From Hylemonella sp. (GTDB lineage: Bacteria > Pseudomonadota > Gammaproteobacteria > Burkholderiales > Burkholderiaceae_C): a stretch of 45,176 nt of DNA. The DNA lies in the NCBI GenBank assembly GCA_030680575.1, contig JAUXVI010000027.1, forward strand, positions 1-45,176, in the 5' to 3' direction. This document shows positions 7,865 through 17,182 of the stretch, piece after piece. Positions within the stretch are counted from its first letter, which is position 1, and the number at the start of each line of letters is the position of its first letter. Under the pieces are notes generated by a model. The model did not search any database. It was not told where the DNA came from and was given only the letters and a program-made list of their open reading frames with translations. The translations under genes and the position numbers were made by a program.

Positions 7865-8707
7865 TTACAGCGTGGCTTCGATCATCTGGCGCAGCGCCGG
7901 CGTGAGTTCCGGCATGACACCAAACCAGGCCTGGAAAGCCGGGCGCGCCTGGTTCAGCAGCATGCCCAGGCCGTTGACGGTGGGGTTGCCGCGCTGGCGG
8001 GCGGCGGTCAGCAGTGGCGTTTCCAGCGGCACGTAGATGATGTCCGACACCAGCGCCTGCTTCGGCAAGTGGTCGAGCGACAACTCCAGTGGGTTCTGCC
8101 CCTTCATGCCCAGGCTGGTGGTGTTGACCAGCAACGCCACGTCAGCCAGGGCCTCATGTCGCTGCTCCCACGCAATGGCTTTCACCGGTGCGCCGAACTC
8201 CTGGGCCAGTGCTTGCGCCTTGTCCCAGCTGCGGTTGCACAGGCGGATTTCTTTCGCGCCGCGCTCGGCCAGCGCCACAAGGATGGCACGCGAAGCGCCG
8301 CCGGCACCCAGCACCGTCACCGGGCCGGCATCAGCGCGCCAGTCGGGCTGGGCGTCGAGCAGGCTCTGGATGAAGCCGAAGGCATCGGTGTTGAAGCCAC
8401 TCAAGGTGCCGTCGGCTTCCACCACCACGGTGTTGATGGCGCCGATGCGCTTGGCCAGCGGGTCGATGCGGTCCACCAGCGGCATGGCGGCCACCTTGTG
8501 CGGAATGGTGATGTTGCAGCCGGCAAAACCCAGGGCGCGCAGGCCGCGCACGGCGTCGCCGATCAAGTCGGGCTGCACCGGCAGCAGCACATAGCTGCCG
8601 TTCAGGCCGTACTGGCGGATCCAGTGGTTGTGGATGGCGGGGGAGCGAGAGTGCGCCACCGGCCAGCCCATCACGCCGGCCAGGATGAATGTGTTGTCAG
8701 TCGCCAT
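7865..8707 (-). CDS. aroE: Shikimate dehydrogenase (NADP+) family protein
   Basis: A 280-residue AroE-type enzyme that interconverts 3-dehydroshikimate and shikimate. Visible marks are the substrate-binding SRSP motif (Ser20 and Ser22), NITIPHK with the catalytic lysine, GFNTDAFG with the catalytic aspartate, the nucleotide loop GAGGASRA, and NRS, which favours NADP. Length is normal. It lies 21 nt behind a LysR gene on the same strand, so the two are probably co-transcribed. Beside a protocatechuate operon it could serve quinate or shikimate breakdown, since 3-dehydroshikimate can be dehydrated to protocatechuate. However, no dehydroshikimate dehydratase or quinate dehydrogenase is in the window, so the biosynthetic role is not excluded. 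Confidence 0.88.
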   Translation of the reverse strand: MATDNTFILAGVMGWPVAHSRSPAIHNHWIRQYGLNGSYVLLPVQPDLIGDAVRGLRALGFAGCNITIPHKVAAMPLVDRIDPLAKRIGAINTVVVEADGTLSGFNTDAFGFIQSLLDAQPDWRADAGPVTVLGAGGASRAILVALAERGAKEIRLCNRSWDKAQALAQEFGAPVKAIAWEQRHEALADVALLVNTTSLGMKGQNPLELSLDHLPKQALVSDIIYVPLETPLLTAARQRGNPTVNGLGMLLNQARPAFQAWFGVMPELTPALRQMIEATL

Positions 8708-8728
8708 GGTGTTCTCGCTCAGGGGTCG

Positions 8729-9643
8729 TTATTGTGCCGCCCGCTCGGTGGGGCCGAACACCTGGCCGGCCACTTCCTGGATCAGCTCCAGCATGGCCTG
8801 CTGCGTCATGGTGGTGGTGCGGCTGGCGGCCGTGGCCAGCGCCAGCTTGCTGCTCAGCCTGGGCTTGACGATGGGGCGGGCCAGGTAGGCCTCGGGCTGG
8901 GTCGAGGTCATCAGCGCGTATTTCGACAGGATGGCGTGGCCCGCGCCGTCGGCCACCAAGTCGAGGATGGCGGCCACGCCGTCGATCTCCAGGCTGATGT
9001 TGGGCTTGCAGCCGATGCCGGCCATCTCGGTCTCCACCGTCATGCGGATGGCGTTCGGGCGGCTCGGAATCACCAGCGGCAAAGCGCTCACCTCCTTCAG
9101 GCTGATCGGCGTGGCTTTGGCCTTGGTCTCGCGCGGGCCGATCAGGAACAGCTCTTCCTCCATCAGCGGCTGGGTGTCGAGCTCGGGGGTGGGCGAGGGG
9201 TTGTAGAGCAGGGCGATGTCCAGCCGGCCGGTGAGCAGCCCCTCCTGCATGGAAATCGTCAAGCCCTCGCTGATGGACAGCGCCGCGCTGGGCAGGCGCT
9301 TGCGGAATTCGCGCGTCAACGGCACCGTCATCATCTTGGCAATGCTGGGCGGCAGGCCCACGGCCACGCGGCCCGCCAGGGCGCCGCGCACCCGGCCCAG
9401 GTCCTCGCGGGCCCGCTCCACCTGGTGCAGGATGCCGCGGCCGTGTTCCAGCAGCAGCTTGCCGGCTTCGGTGGTGGTGACGCCGCGGCCGTTGCGCAGC
9501 AGCAGGTTCTGCCGCAACTCCACCTCCAGCAGCCGCACCTGGCGGCTCAGCGCCGGTTGGGCGATGTCCAGCACGCTGGAAGCGCGGGTGAAACTGCCGA
9601 GTTCGGCCACCCGGACGAAGTATTCAAGTTGCTTGAGGTCCAC
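8729..9643 (-). CDS. LysR-type transcriptional regulator, likely controls the protocatechuate operon
   Basis: A 304-residue LysR regulator. Residues 1-60 carry the winged helix-turn-helix (FVRVAELGSFTRASSVLDIAQPALSRQVRLLE), followed by a two-lobed effector domain. It is divergent from the ModA-like gene that heads the lig operon, and the gap holds a GGCATA/TATGCC inverted repeat of LysR-box type. In Comamonas the pmd (PCA 4,5-cleavage) genes are controlled by a LysR protein called PmdR, and this gene has the position expected of its counterpart. A pathway intermediate would be the natural inducer, but this cannot be read from sequence. It also sits upstream of aroE on its own strand. Confidence 0.85.
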   Translation of the reverse strand: MDLKQLEYFVRVAELGSFTRASSVLDIAQPALSRQVRLLEVELRQNLLLRNGRGVTTTEAGKLLLEHGRGILHQVERAREDLGRVRGALAGRVAVGLPPSIAKMMTVPLTREFRKRLPSAALSISEGLTISMQEGLLTGRLDIALLYNPSPTPELDTQPLMEEELFLIGPRETKAKATPISLKEVSALPLVIPSRPNAIRMTVETEMAGIGCKPNISLEIDGVAAILDLVADGAGHAILSKYALMTSTQPEAYLARPIVKPRLSSKLALATAASRTTTMTQQAMLELIQEVAGQVFGPTERAAQ

Positions 9644-9652
9644 TTTTTTTAG

Positions 9653-9677
9653 GGCATAGCTTTCGCGTCATTATGCC
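9653..9677. promoter_or_regulatory. Candidate LysR binding site
   Basis: Perfect inverted repeat GGCATA (9653-9658) / TATGCC (9672-9677) with a 13-nt spacer, placed 10 nt upstream of the lysR start and in the divergent gap with the ModA-like gene. The geometry suits a LysR dimer site that would both autoregulate lysR and activate the lig operon. Confidence 0.5.
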
Positions 9678-9769
9678 GAATTGTGATACCTGCTAGAAAC
9701 CGCTCCACCTAGGCGCCAACCCTTGCAAAGGCCACAATCCCCGGTTAATCCTAGAAGCTGGCAGTGTTC

Positions 9770-10462
9770 ATGACGACCGAAATCAAAGGCATCTCTTCCA
9801 TGGCCACCCGCTTGGTGCTGGCCGAGCTGGTGGACGCGTTTCAGCGTCGCAGCGGCACCCGTGTGGCCATCGAGTCGGTGGGCGGGGTCGATGCCGCCAA
9901 GCGCGTGCAGGCCGGCGAGGCCTTCGACGTTGTCATCCTGGCGTCCGACGCCATCGACAAGCTGATCGCCTCCGGCCATGTGCAGGCCGACAGCAAGGTT
10001 GACCTGGTGCGCTCGGGCGTGGCGGTGGCCGTGCGCGCCGGTGCTCCCAAGCACGACATCTCGAGCGAAGACGCCGTGCGCGCCGCTGTGCTGGCCGCGC
10101 GCAACATCAGCTACTCCACCGGCCCCAGCGGCGTGGCGCTGGCCAAACTGTTCGAGCGCTGGGGCATTGCGGATGAGATCAAGGACCGCATCGTCACCCC
10201 GCCGCCGGGCATCCCGGTCGGCAGCCTGGTGGCCACGGGCGAGGTCGAGCTGGGTTTCCAGCAACTGAGTGAACTGATCAACCTCGACGGCATCACCGTG
10301 CTCGGCCCCTTGCCACCGGCGATCCAGATCATCACCACCTTCTCCGCCGGCGTGTGCGCCGGCAGCCAGCAGGCGGCCGCCGTGCGTGCCATGCTGGCCG
10401 ACATGAATACGCCCGAGGCCGCTGCTGCCAAGTTGCGCCAAGGCATGGAGCCGGCACGATGA
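9770..10462 (+). CDS. ModA-like (PBP2-fold) protein without a signal peptide
   Basis: A 230-residue protein of the molybdate-binding ModA/PBP2 type: MATRLVLAELVDAFQRRSG, then AGEAFDVVILASDAIDKL and TGPSGVALAKLFERWGI. ModA proteins normally carry an export signal, but here the protein starts MTTEIKGISSMATR, directly in the fold, so it should stay in the cytoplasm. The open frame reaches a GTG at 9764, which adds only two residues and no leader. It is the first gene after the divergent lysR and precedes ligJ by about 160 nt containing a repeat. No modBC genes are near. Its role is unknown: a cytosolic ligand sensor, or a PBP-fold protein taking part in the pathway. Confidence 0.8.
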   Translation: MTTEIKGISSMATRLVLAELVDAFQRRSGTRVAIESVGGVDAAKRVQAGEAFDVVILASDAIDKLIASGHVQADSKVDLVRSGVAVAVRAGAPKHDISSEDAVRAAVLAARNISYSTGPSGVALAKLFERWGIADEIKDRIVTPPPGIPVGSLVATGEVELGFQQLSELINLDGITVLGPLPPAIQIITTFSAGVCAGSQQAAAVRAMLADMNTPEAAAAKLRQGMEPAR

Positions 10463-10497
10463 AGAACACCCCCGTTGCTTGCCCACTGCGTGTGGCC

Positions 10498-10560
10498 GCC
10501 TCCCCCCTCCAGGGGGCAACGCCAGTGGCCCGGCGAAGCCGGTTCCACGGCGTTCCGCGG
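10498..10560. repeat. GC-rich nested-palindrome intergenic repeat
   Basis: Contains a CCCCT/AGGGG hairpin (about 10504-10515), then a nested structure: AACGCC (10518-10523) pairs with GGCGTT (10549-10554) around a CCGGC-GAA-GCCGG hairpin (10530-10542). I recall very similar strings between genes in Comamonadaceae genomes. It separates the ModA-like gene from ligJ and could weaken read-through or stabilise mRNA ends. Confidence 0.65.
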
Positions 10561-10621
10561 TTAGAAGCGCTCATGCGTGGGGCAGCGAGTGGATTGAATA
10601 CTTGAACTTCAGGAGACTTTT

Positions 10622-11662
10622 ATGAAAAACCCCATGATCATCGACTGCCACGGTCACTACACCACGGCACCGAAGGCGCTGGAAAACTGGCGCAACCAGC
10701 AGATCGCCGGCATCAAAGACCCGGCCCTCATGCCCAAAGTGGCGGATCTGAAGATCAGCGACGACGAGCTGCGCGAGTCGATCGAAACCACCCAGCTGCG
10801 CCTGATGAAAGAGCGCGGCTCCGACCTCACCATCTTCAGCCCGCGCGCCAGTTTCATGGCGCACCACATCGGCGACTTCAATGTGTCCAGCACCTGGGCC
10901 GCCATCTGCAACGAACTCTGCTACCGCGTCAGCCAGCTGTTCCCCGACCACTTCGTGCCGGCTGCCATGCTGCCGCAATCGCCCGGCGTCGACCCCGCCA
11001 CCTGCATTCCCGAGCTGGAGAAGTGCGTCAAGGAATACGGCAACGTCGGCATCAACCTGAACCCCGATCCGAGTGGCGGCCACTGGACCAGCCCGCCGCT
11101 GACCGACCGGCAGTGGTACCCCATCTACGAAAAGATGGTGGAGTACGACATCCCGGCCATGATCCACGTCTCCACCAGTTGCAACGCCTGCTTCCACACC
11201 ACCGGCGCGCACTACCTGAACGCCGACACCACGGCCTTCATGCAACTGATCCAGGGCGACCTGTTCAAGGACTTCCCGACGCTGAAGTTCATCATTCCGC
11301 ATGGCGGCGGCGCCGTGCCCTATCACTGGGGCCGTTTCCGCGGCCTGGCACAGGAAATGAAGAAGCCGCTGTTGAAGGACCATCTGCTGAACAACGTGTT
11401 CTTCGACACCTGCGTCTACCACCAGCCCGGCATCGACCTGTTGACCAAGGTGATCCCGGTCGAGAACATCCTGTTCGCCTCCGAGATGATCGGCGCCGTG
11501 CGTGGCATCGACCCCGAGACCGGCAACTACTACGACGACACCAAGCGCTACATTCAGGCCTCCAACATCCTGAATGACGAGCACCGCTACAAGGTGTACG
11601 AGGGCAATGCCCGTCGCGTCTTCCCGCGCCTGGACGCCGCGCTGAAGGCCAAGGGCAAATAA
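10622..11662 (+). CDS. ligJ: 4-oxalomesaconate hydratase, amidohydrolase type
   Basis: A 346-residue amidohydrolase-superfamily enzyme of the LigJ/PmdE type. It adds water to 4-oxalomesaconate to give 4-carboxy-4-hydroxy-2-oxoadipate in the PCA 4,5-cleavage pathway. The metal-binding HxH (His10 and His12 in IIDCHGHY) and later histidines in MIHVS and IIPHGGGAVPYHWGRF are visible. This is the amidohydrolase kind of hydratase, not the PIG-L-like GalB of Pseudomonas. It has an AGGAG ribosome binding site and is followed 42 nt later by ligK, whose product splits the same intermediate. Confidence 0.92.
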   Translation: MKNPMIIDCHGHYTTAPKALENWRNQQIAGIKDPALMPKVADLKISDDELRESIETTQLRLMKERGSDLTIFSPRASFMAHHIGDFNVSSTWAAICNELCYRVSQLFPDHFVPAAMLPQSPGVDPATCIPELEKCVKEYGNVGINLNPDPSGGHWTSPPLTDRQWYPIYEKMVEYDIPAMIHVSTSCNACFHTTGAHYLNADTTAFMQLIQGDLFKDFPTLKFIIPHGGGAVPYHWGRFRGLAQEMKKPLLKDHLLNNVFFDTCVYHQPGIDLLTKVIPVENILFASEMIGAVRGIDPETGNYYDDTKRYIQASNILNDEHRYKVYEGNARRVFPRLDAALKAKGK

Positions 11663-11704
11663 GCCCGCGCCACGAATTCAAGAACCCCTTACGAGGACAA
11701 CACC

Positions 11705-12397
11705 ATGAGCATCAACGGACCCCTGGGCATCGTCAAGCGCAACATCGTGCGCGCCGACAAGACTGCCGTCGAGAAACTGGGCCGCTTCGGCGTGGCCACC
11801 GTGCATGAAGCACAAGGCCGCGTCGGCCTGATGAAACCCTACATGCGTCCGATCTACCCCGACGTTCACGTGGCCGGCACCGCCGTCACGGTGCTGCTGC
11901 ACCCGGGCGACAACTGGATGATGCACGTCGTGGCCGAGCAGATCCAGCCTGGCGACATCGTCGTGGCCGCCTGCTCCGCCGACAACACCGACGGCTTCTT
12001 CGGCGACCTGCTGGCCACCTCCTTCATGGCGCGCGGCGCCAAGGCCCTGATCATCGACGGCGGCTGCCGTGACGTACGCGAACTCAAGGCCATGGGCTTC
12101 CCGGTCTGGAGCCGCGCCATCAGCGCCAAGGGCACCATCAAGGCCACGCTCGGTTCGGTCAACATCCCCGTGGTGTGCGCCGGCATGATCATCAACCCCG
12201 GTGACGCCATCGTGGCCGACGACGACGGCGTGGTGGTCGTCAATGCCGCTGACGTCCAGACCGTGGCCGATGCCGCCGAAGCGCGCGAAGCCAACGAAGG
12301 TGAGAAGCGCGCCAAGCTGGCCGCTGGCGTGCTGGGCCTGGACATGTACAAGTTCCGCGAGCCGCTGGAAAAGCTCGGCCTTAAGTACATCGACTGA
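11705..12397 (+). CDS. ligK: 4-carboxy-4-hydroxy-2-oxoadipate aldolase / oxaloacetate decarboxylase
   Basis: A 230-residue class II (metal-dependent) aldolase of the RraA-like fold. It cleaves 4-carboxy-4-hydroxy-2-oxoadipate to pyruvate and oxaloacetate, the last step of the PCA 4,5 route. The family's metal/substrate motif [18 protein letters not shown], with the Arg-Asp pair, is intact, and the length fits HMG/CHA aldolases. An ACGAGG ribosome binding site precedes the ATG. It follows ligJ and is about 115 nt ahead of a Bug-type gene, all on one strand. Confidence 0.92.
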   Translation: MSINGPLGIVKRNIVRADKTAVEKLGRFGVATVHEAQGRVGLMKPYMRPIYPDVHVAGTAVTVLLHPGDNWMMHVVAEQIQPGDIVVAACSADNTDGFFGDLLATSFMARGAKALIIDGGCRDVRELKAMGFPVWSRAISAKGTIKATLGSVNIPVVCAGMIINPGDAIVADDDGVVVVNAADVQTVADAAEAREANEGEKRAKLAAGVLGLDMYKFREPLEKLGLKYID

Positions 12398-12512
12398 GCG
12401 ACGCAGCAAGGACGCTCGCGCGCATGCCACGGCCAGCCGCTTCATTCAGGGGCGGCACGCGGGCGGCGAGCAGGACGTTCTGATAGCAATACACAACGAG
12501 GAGAAGCACATC

Positions 12513-13502
12513 ATGGTCGGAACCGGTTTTCAGCAGATACGTCGCCAAGCCCTGGGCTGGGTGGCGGGCGTCCTCGTCTTGGCCAGTCCGCTGGCGCAGG
12601 CCCAGCAGTACCCGACCAAACCCGTGAAAGTGGTGGTGGGCTACTCGGCCGGCGGCGCCGTGGACGCCGTGGCCCGCGCCGTAGGGCAGGCGCTGTCGGC
12701 CAGCCTGGGCCAGTCCTTCGTGGTGGAGAACAAGCCCGGTGCCGGCACCAACATTGCCGTCAAGTACGTGATCGGTGCCGAGCCCGACGGCTACACCCTG
12801 ATGATGGCGGCCAATGCGCTGGCCGCCAACATGGCGCTGTACCAGCCGGCCCCGTTCGACGCCGAGCGCGACCTGGTGCCGGTGTCCCTCATCGGCCGTG
12901 TGCCGGTGGTGATTGCCGCCAACGCCAATGCGCCCTACGCCAACATCGCCCAGTTGATTGCCGCCGCCAAGGCCAAGCCTGGCAGCATTTCCTTCGCCTC
13001 GCCGGGCAACGGCTCGACGCCGCACATGGCTATCGAGTTCTTCAAGCGCGCCGCCGGCATCTCCTTGCTGCACATTCCTTACCGCGGCGGCTCGCAGGCT
13101 CTGACCGACGTGATCGGCGGCCAGTTGCCGCTGGCGGCCATGAATGCGCTGGAAGTACAACCGCACGTGAAGAGCGGCAAGCTGAAAGTGCTGGCCGTGC
13201 TCAGCCCCAACCGCACGGTGATCTTCCCCGACGCGCCCACCATTGCCGAGTCCGGTTATCCGGGCTTCGAGGCCTCGGTCTGGTATGGCCTGGTGGCGCC
13301 GGTCGCCACGCCCAAGCCCATCGTCGCCAAGCTGCATGCCGAAGTGCAGAAAGCCCTGCAGACCAAGGAAGTGCGCGAGCGCATGACGGCGGTGGGCGGT
13401 GAAGTCATTCCCGGCAGCTCCGACATGTTCGCTGCACTGATCCGCTCCGAGCGTCAGCGCTACGAGAAGCTGGTGCGCGAAGCCAACATCAAACCCGATT
13501 GA
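12513..13502 (+). CDS. Tripartite tricarboxylate transporter (Bug-type) substrate-binding protein inside the PCA operon
   Basis: A 329-residue periplasmic binding protein. I chose the ATG at 12513, which has a GAGGAG site and gives a clean signal peptide (cleavage near AQA before QQYPTKP); the open frame continues upstream into ligK territory without coding sense. Bug marks are KVVVGYSAGGAVDAVARAV and VENKPGAGTN. It lies between ligK and ligI. As far as I recall, a gene in this place of the Comamonas pmd cluster is pmdF, so the position may be conserved. No TctAB membrane partners are present, so it may bind protocatechuate or a related acid for a distant transporter or act in sensing. Confidence 0.88.
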   Translation: MVGTGFQQIRRQALGWVAGVLVLASPLAQAQQYPTKPVKVVVGYSAGGAVDAVARAVGQALSASLGQSFVVENKPGAGTNIAVKYVIGAEPDGYTLMMAANALAANMALYQPAPFDAERDLVPVSLIGRVPVVIAANANAPYANIAQLIAAAKAKPGSISFASPGNGSTPHMAIEFFKRAAGISLLHIPYRGGSQALTDVIGGQLPLAAMNALEVQPHVKSGKLKVLAVLSPNRTVIFPDAPTIAESGYPGFEASVWYGLVAPVATPKPIVAKLHAEVQKALQTKEVRERMTAVGGEVIPGSSDMFAALIRSERQRYEKLVREANIKPD

Positions 13503-13528
13503 AATTCAACTTAGAGAGCAAGACCCGC

Positions 13529-14464
13529 ATGAGCAAACCCACAACACGCCCGTTCGAAAAAACCGCCGGCTGGATGGACTGGTACACCGGCCCGAGCAAA
13601 CCGCGCTTCCAGTTGCCCGCAGGCGCGGTGGACGCGCATTGCCACGTGTTCGGCCCCGGTGCTGAGTTCCCCTACGCCCCGGAGCGCAAGTACACTCCGT
13701 GCGACGCTTCCAAGCAGCAGCTCTATGCGTTGCGTGACCACCTGGGCTTTGCGCGCAACGTGGTGGTGCAGGCCACCTGCCACGGCGCCGACAACCGCGC
13801 CATGGTGGACGCTTGTGTGTCGTCGGGCGGTAAGGCACGCGGTGTGGCCACCGTCAAGCGCAGCGTGAGCGATGCCGAGCTGCAGGCCATGCACGACGCC
13901 GGTGTGCGCGGCGTGCGTTTCAACTTCGTCAAGCGCCTGGTGGACTTCACGCCCAAGGACGAGCTGATGGAAATCGCCGGCCGCATCGCCAAATTCGGCT
14001 GGCATGTGGTGATCTATTTCGAAGCGGTGGACCTGCCCGAGCTGTGGGACTTCTTCACCGCGCTGCCCACCACTGTGGTGGTGGACCACATGGGCCGCCC
14101 CGACGTGAGCAAGCCCATTGACGGCCCCGAGTTCGAGTTGTTCGTGAAGTTCATGCGCGAGCACAAGAACGTGTGGAGCACGGTGAGCTGCCCCGAGCGT
14201 CTGTCGGTCACCGGCCCCAAGGCCTTGAATGGCGAGCAGGCGGCTTACCGCGACGTGGTACCGTTTGCCAAGCGCATCGTGGAAGAGTTTCCCGACCGCG
14301 TGCTGTGGGGCACCGACTGGCCGCACCCCAACCTGAAGGACTACATGCCCGACGACGGCCTGCTGGTGGATTTCATCCCCCACATCGCGCCCACGGCCGA
14401 GCTGCAGAAAAAGCTGCTGGTCGACAACCCGATGCGCCTGTATTGGCCTGAAGAAGTGAAGTAA
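13529..14464 (+). CDS. ligI: 2-pyrone-4,6-dicarboxylate hydrolase
   Basis: A 311-residue amidohydrolase-family lactonase that opens 2-pyrone-4,6-dicarboxylate to 4-oxalomesaconate. The motif DAHCHVFGP supplies His37 and His39, and the GTDWPHPN segment near the C-terminus holds the conserved catalytic aspartate; the VVVDHMGRPD strand carries another active-site histidine. LigI-type enzymes need no metal. I chose the ATG at 13529 rather than the ORF edge at 13499, which overlaps the previous stop and adds no conserved residues. It is 9 nt ahead of ligA. Confidence 0.92.
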   Translation: MSKPTTRPFEKTAGWMDWYTGPSKPRFQLPAGAVDAHCHVFGPGAEFPYAPERKYTPCDASKQQLYALRDHLGFARNVVVQATCHGADNRAMVDACVSSGGKARGVATVKRSVSDAELQAMHDAGVRGVRFNFVKRLVDFTPKDELMEIAGRIAKFGWHVVIYFEAVDLPELWDFFTALPTTVVVDHMGRPDVSKPIDGPEFELFVKFMREHKNVWSTVSCPERLSVTGPKALNGEQAAYRDVVPFAKRIVEEFPDRVLWGTDWPHPNLKDYMPDDGLLVDFIPHIAPTAELQKKLLVDNPMRLYWPEEVK

Positions 14465-14473
14465 GGAGACCCC

Positions 14474-14908
14474 ATGTCACTTGAGAAACCCTACCTCGAC
14501 GTTCCCGGCACCACCATCTTCGATGCCGAGCAATCCCGTCTGGGCTACCACCTGAACCAGTTCTGCATGTCGCTGATGAAGGCCGCCAACCGCGAGCGCT
14601 TCAAGGCCAACGAACGCGCCTACCTGGACGAGTGGCCGATGACCGAAGAGCAGAAGCAGGCCGTGCTGGCGCGCGATCTGAACCGCTGCATCAAGGCCGG
14701 CGGCAACATCTACTTCCTGGCCAAGATTGGCGCCACCGACGGCAAGAGCTTCCAGCAGATGGCCGGCTCCATGACCGGCATGACCGAAGAAGAGTACCGC
14801 GACATGATGATCCGTGGCGGCCGCTCCGCCGAGGGCAACCGCGTCATCGGTGAAGACGGCGACGCCCAAGCCCATCGCCAACCCCAGGGCAAAGCCGGCA
14901 AGAAATGA
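14474..14908 (+). CDS. ligA: Protocatechuate 4,5-dioxygenase alpha (small) subunit
   Basis: A 144-residue LigA-type subunit. LigA is a small helical protein that caps the active site of LigB and is needed for activity. Family features are SRLGYHLNQFCMSLMKAANRERF, AGGNIYFLAKIGATDG and MTGMTEEEYRDMMIRGG. The tail after residue 125 is polar and probably disordered. A GGAG site lies just before the ATG. Only 9 nt separate it from ligB. It is somewhat longer than the second LigA-like protein of this window (116 residues). Confidence 0.93.
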   Translation: MSLEKPYLDVPGTTIFDAEQSRLGYHLNQFCMSLMKAANRERFKANERAYLDEWPMTEEQKQAVLARDLNRCIKAGGNIYFLAKIGATDGKSFQQMAGSMTGMTEEEYRDMMIRGGRSAEGNRVIGEDGDAQAHRQPQGKAGKK

Positions 14909-15775
<867 letters not shown>

Positions 15776-15807
15776 GCTGCAAGGCGGATGCGCTACAAGG
15801 AGTACCT

Positions 15808-16764
15808 ATGAGCAAAACCATCAAAGTCGCCCTGGCAGGCGCGGGTGCCTTCGGCATCAAGCACCTGGACGGCATCAAGAACATCGACGGCGTGGAAGTT
15901 GTCTCGCTGATCAGCCGCGACCTGGAGAAAACCAAGGAAGTGGCCAACAAGTACGGCATCCAGCACGTCACCACCGATCTGGCTGACAGCCTGGCCTTGA
16001 AGGAAGTGGACGCCGTCATCCTGTGCACGCCCACGCAGATGCACGCCGCGCAAAGCATTGCCTGCCTGAAGGCTGGCAAGCACGTGCAGGTGGAGATTCC
16101 GCTGGCTGACAGCTGGCGCGACGCGCAGGAAGTGGTGGAGCTGCAGAAGAAGACCGGCTTGGTCGCCATGTGCGGCCACACCCGTCGTTTCAACCCCAGC
16201 CACCAGTACGTGCACAAGGAAATCACTGCCGGCAAGTTCAACATCCAGCAGATGGATGTGCAGACCTATTTCTTCCGCCGCACCAACATGAATGCGCTGG
16301 GCCAAGCCCGCAGCTGGACCGACCACCTGCTGTGGCACCACGCCGCCCACACGGTGGACCTGTTCGCCTACCAGGCCGGCAGCCCGATCGTGAAGGCCAA
16401 CGCCATCCAGGGCCCGATCCACCCGACGCTGGGCATTGCGATGGACATGAGCATTCAGCTCAAGGCCGCTAACGGCGCCATCTGCACGCTCTCCCTGTCG
16501 TTCAACAACGACGGCCCGCTCGGCACCTTCTTCCGTTACATCGGCGACAGCGCGACCTACATCGCCCGTTACGACGACCTGTTCAACGGCAAGGAAGAGA
16601 AGATTGATGTCAGCAAGGTGGACGTCTCCATGAACGGCATCGAGCTGCAGGACCGCGAGTTCTTCGCCGCCATTCGCGAAGGCCGCGAGCCCAACGCCAG
16701 CGTGGCGCAGGTGCTGCCGTGTTACCAGGTGCTACACCAGCTGGAGCAACAGCTGCAGTCTTGA
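15808..16764 (+). CDS. ligC: 4-carboxy-2-hydroxymuconate-6-semialdehyde dehydrogenase
   Basis: A 318-residue GFO/IDH/MocA-type oxidoreductase. It oxidises the hemiacetal form of the ring-cleavage product, with NADP+, to 2-pyrone-4,6-dicarboxylate. The N-terminal Rossmann motif is ALAGAGAFGIKH; the substrate domain has the MCGHTRRFNPSH and WTDHLLWHHAAHTVDLF segments typical of LigC. I chose the ATG at 15808 with an AAGGAG site; the open frame upstream overlaps ligB and is not coding. It is the last gene of the operon. A short AAGGC/GCCTT hairpin near 16780-16796 separates it from the convergent HxlR gene. Confidence 0.93.
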   Translation: MSKTIKVALAGAGAFGIKHLDGIKNIDGVEVVSLISRDLEKTKEVANKYGIQHVTTDLADSLALKEVDAVILCTPTQMHAAQSIACLKAGKHVQVEIPLADSWRDAQEVVELQKKTGLVAMCGHTRRFNPSHQYVHKEITAGKFNIQQMDVQTYFFRRTNMNALGQARSWTDHLLWHHAAHTVDLFAYQAGSPIVKANAIQGPIHPTLGIAMDMSIQLKAANGAICTLSLSFNNDGPLGTFFRYIGDSATYIARYDDLFNGKEEKIDVSKVDVSMNGIELQDREFFAAIREGREPNASVAQVLPCYQVLHQLEQQLQS

Positions 16765-16798
16765 ACAGGGGCTGAGCGCTCTTGAAGGCGCCTGCCTT

Positions 16799-17182
16799 TC
16801 AGGCCGCTTCGCGATTGCGCAGGATGCGGGGCAGGTTACCTTCGATGCAGTTGATCAATTCGTAGACGTGCACGCTCACCTCGTAGCCCAGCGAGGTGAG
16901 CTGGTAATCCACGTGCGGCGGCATGACGGGATGGACCTGTCGTTTCACAAAACCGTCGGCCTCCAATTCCTGTAGCGTTTGCGCCAGCATGCGCTCGCTC
17001 ACGCCTTCGATCTTGCGGCGCAGTTCGCTGAAGCGGTGCAAACCTTCCCTGAGGACGAGCAGCACCAATCCCCCCCAGCGGTTGGTGATGTGGTTGAGCA
17101 CGACACGCGACGGGCAGTCGGCGCTGAGCACATCGCCGCGGGTCGGTTTTCGCTTGGGCTTGGCCTGGGCTTCGGTTTTCAT
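16799..17182 (-). CDS. HxlR-family transcriptional regulator, likely QorR/YtfH-like
   Basis: A 127-residue winged helix-turn-helix protein of the HxlR type. It has the N-terminal cysteine (ADCPSRVVLNHITNRWGGLVLL) that many redox- or electrophile-sensing members use, and the wing region RFSELRRKIEGVSERMLAQTLQELEADGFV. It diverges from qorB with an 82-nt gap, the same arrangement as ytfH and ytfG (qorB) in Escherichia coli. It probably represses qorB and itself in response to quinones or thiol stress. The effector is inferred from the family. Confidence 0.88.
   Translation of the reverse strand: MKTEAQAKPKRKPTRGDVLSADCPSRVVLNHITNRWGGLVLLVLREGLHRFSELRRKIEGVSERMLAQTLQELEADGFVKRQVHPVMPPHVDYQLTSLGYEVSVHVYELINCIEGNLPRILRNREAA

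Noticed and set aside
7844..9652. 602-residue plus-strand open frame
   Set aside because: Antisense to aroE and lysR, which both have clear motifs; the His/Gln/Gly-rich translation has no recognisable fold.
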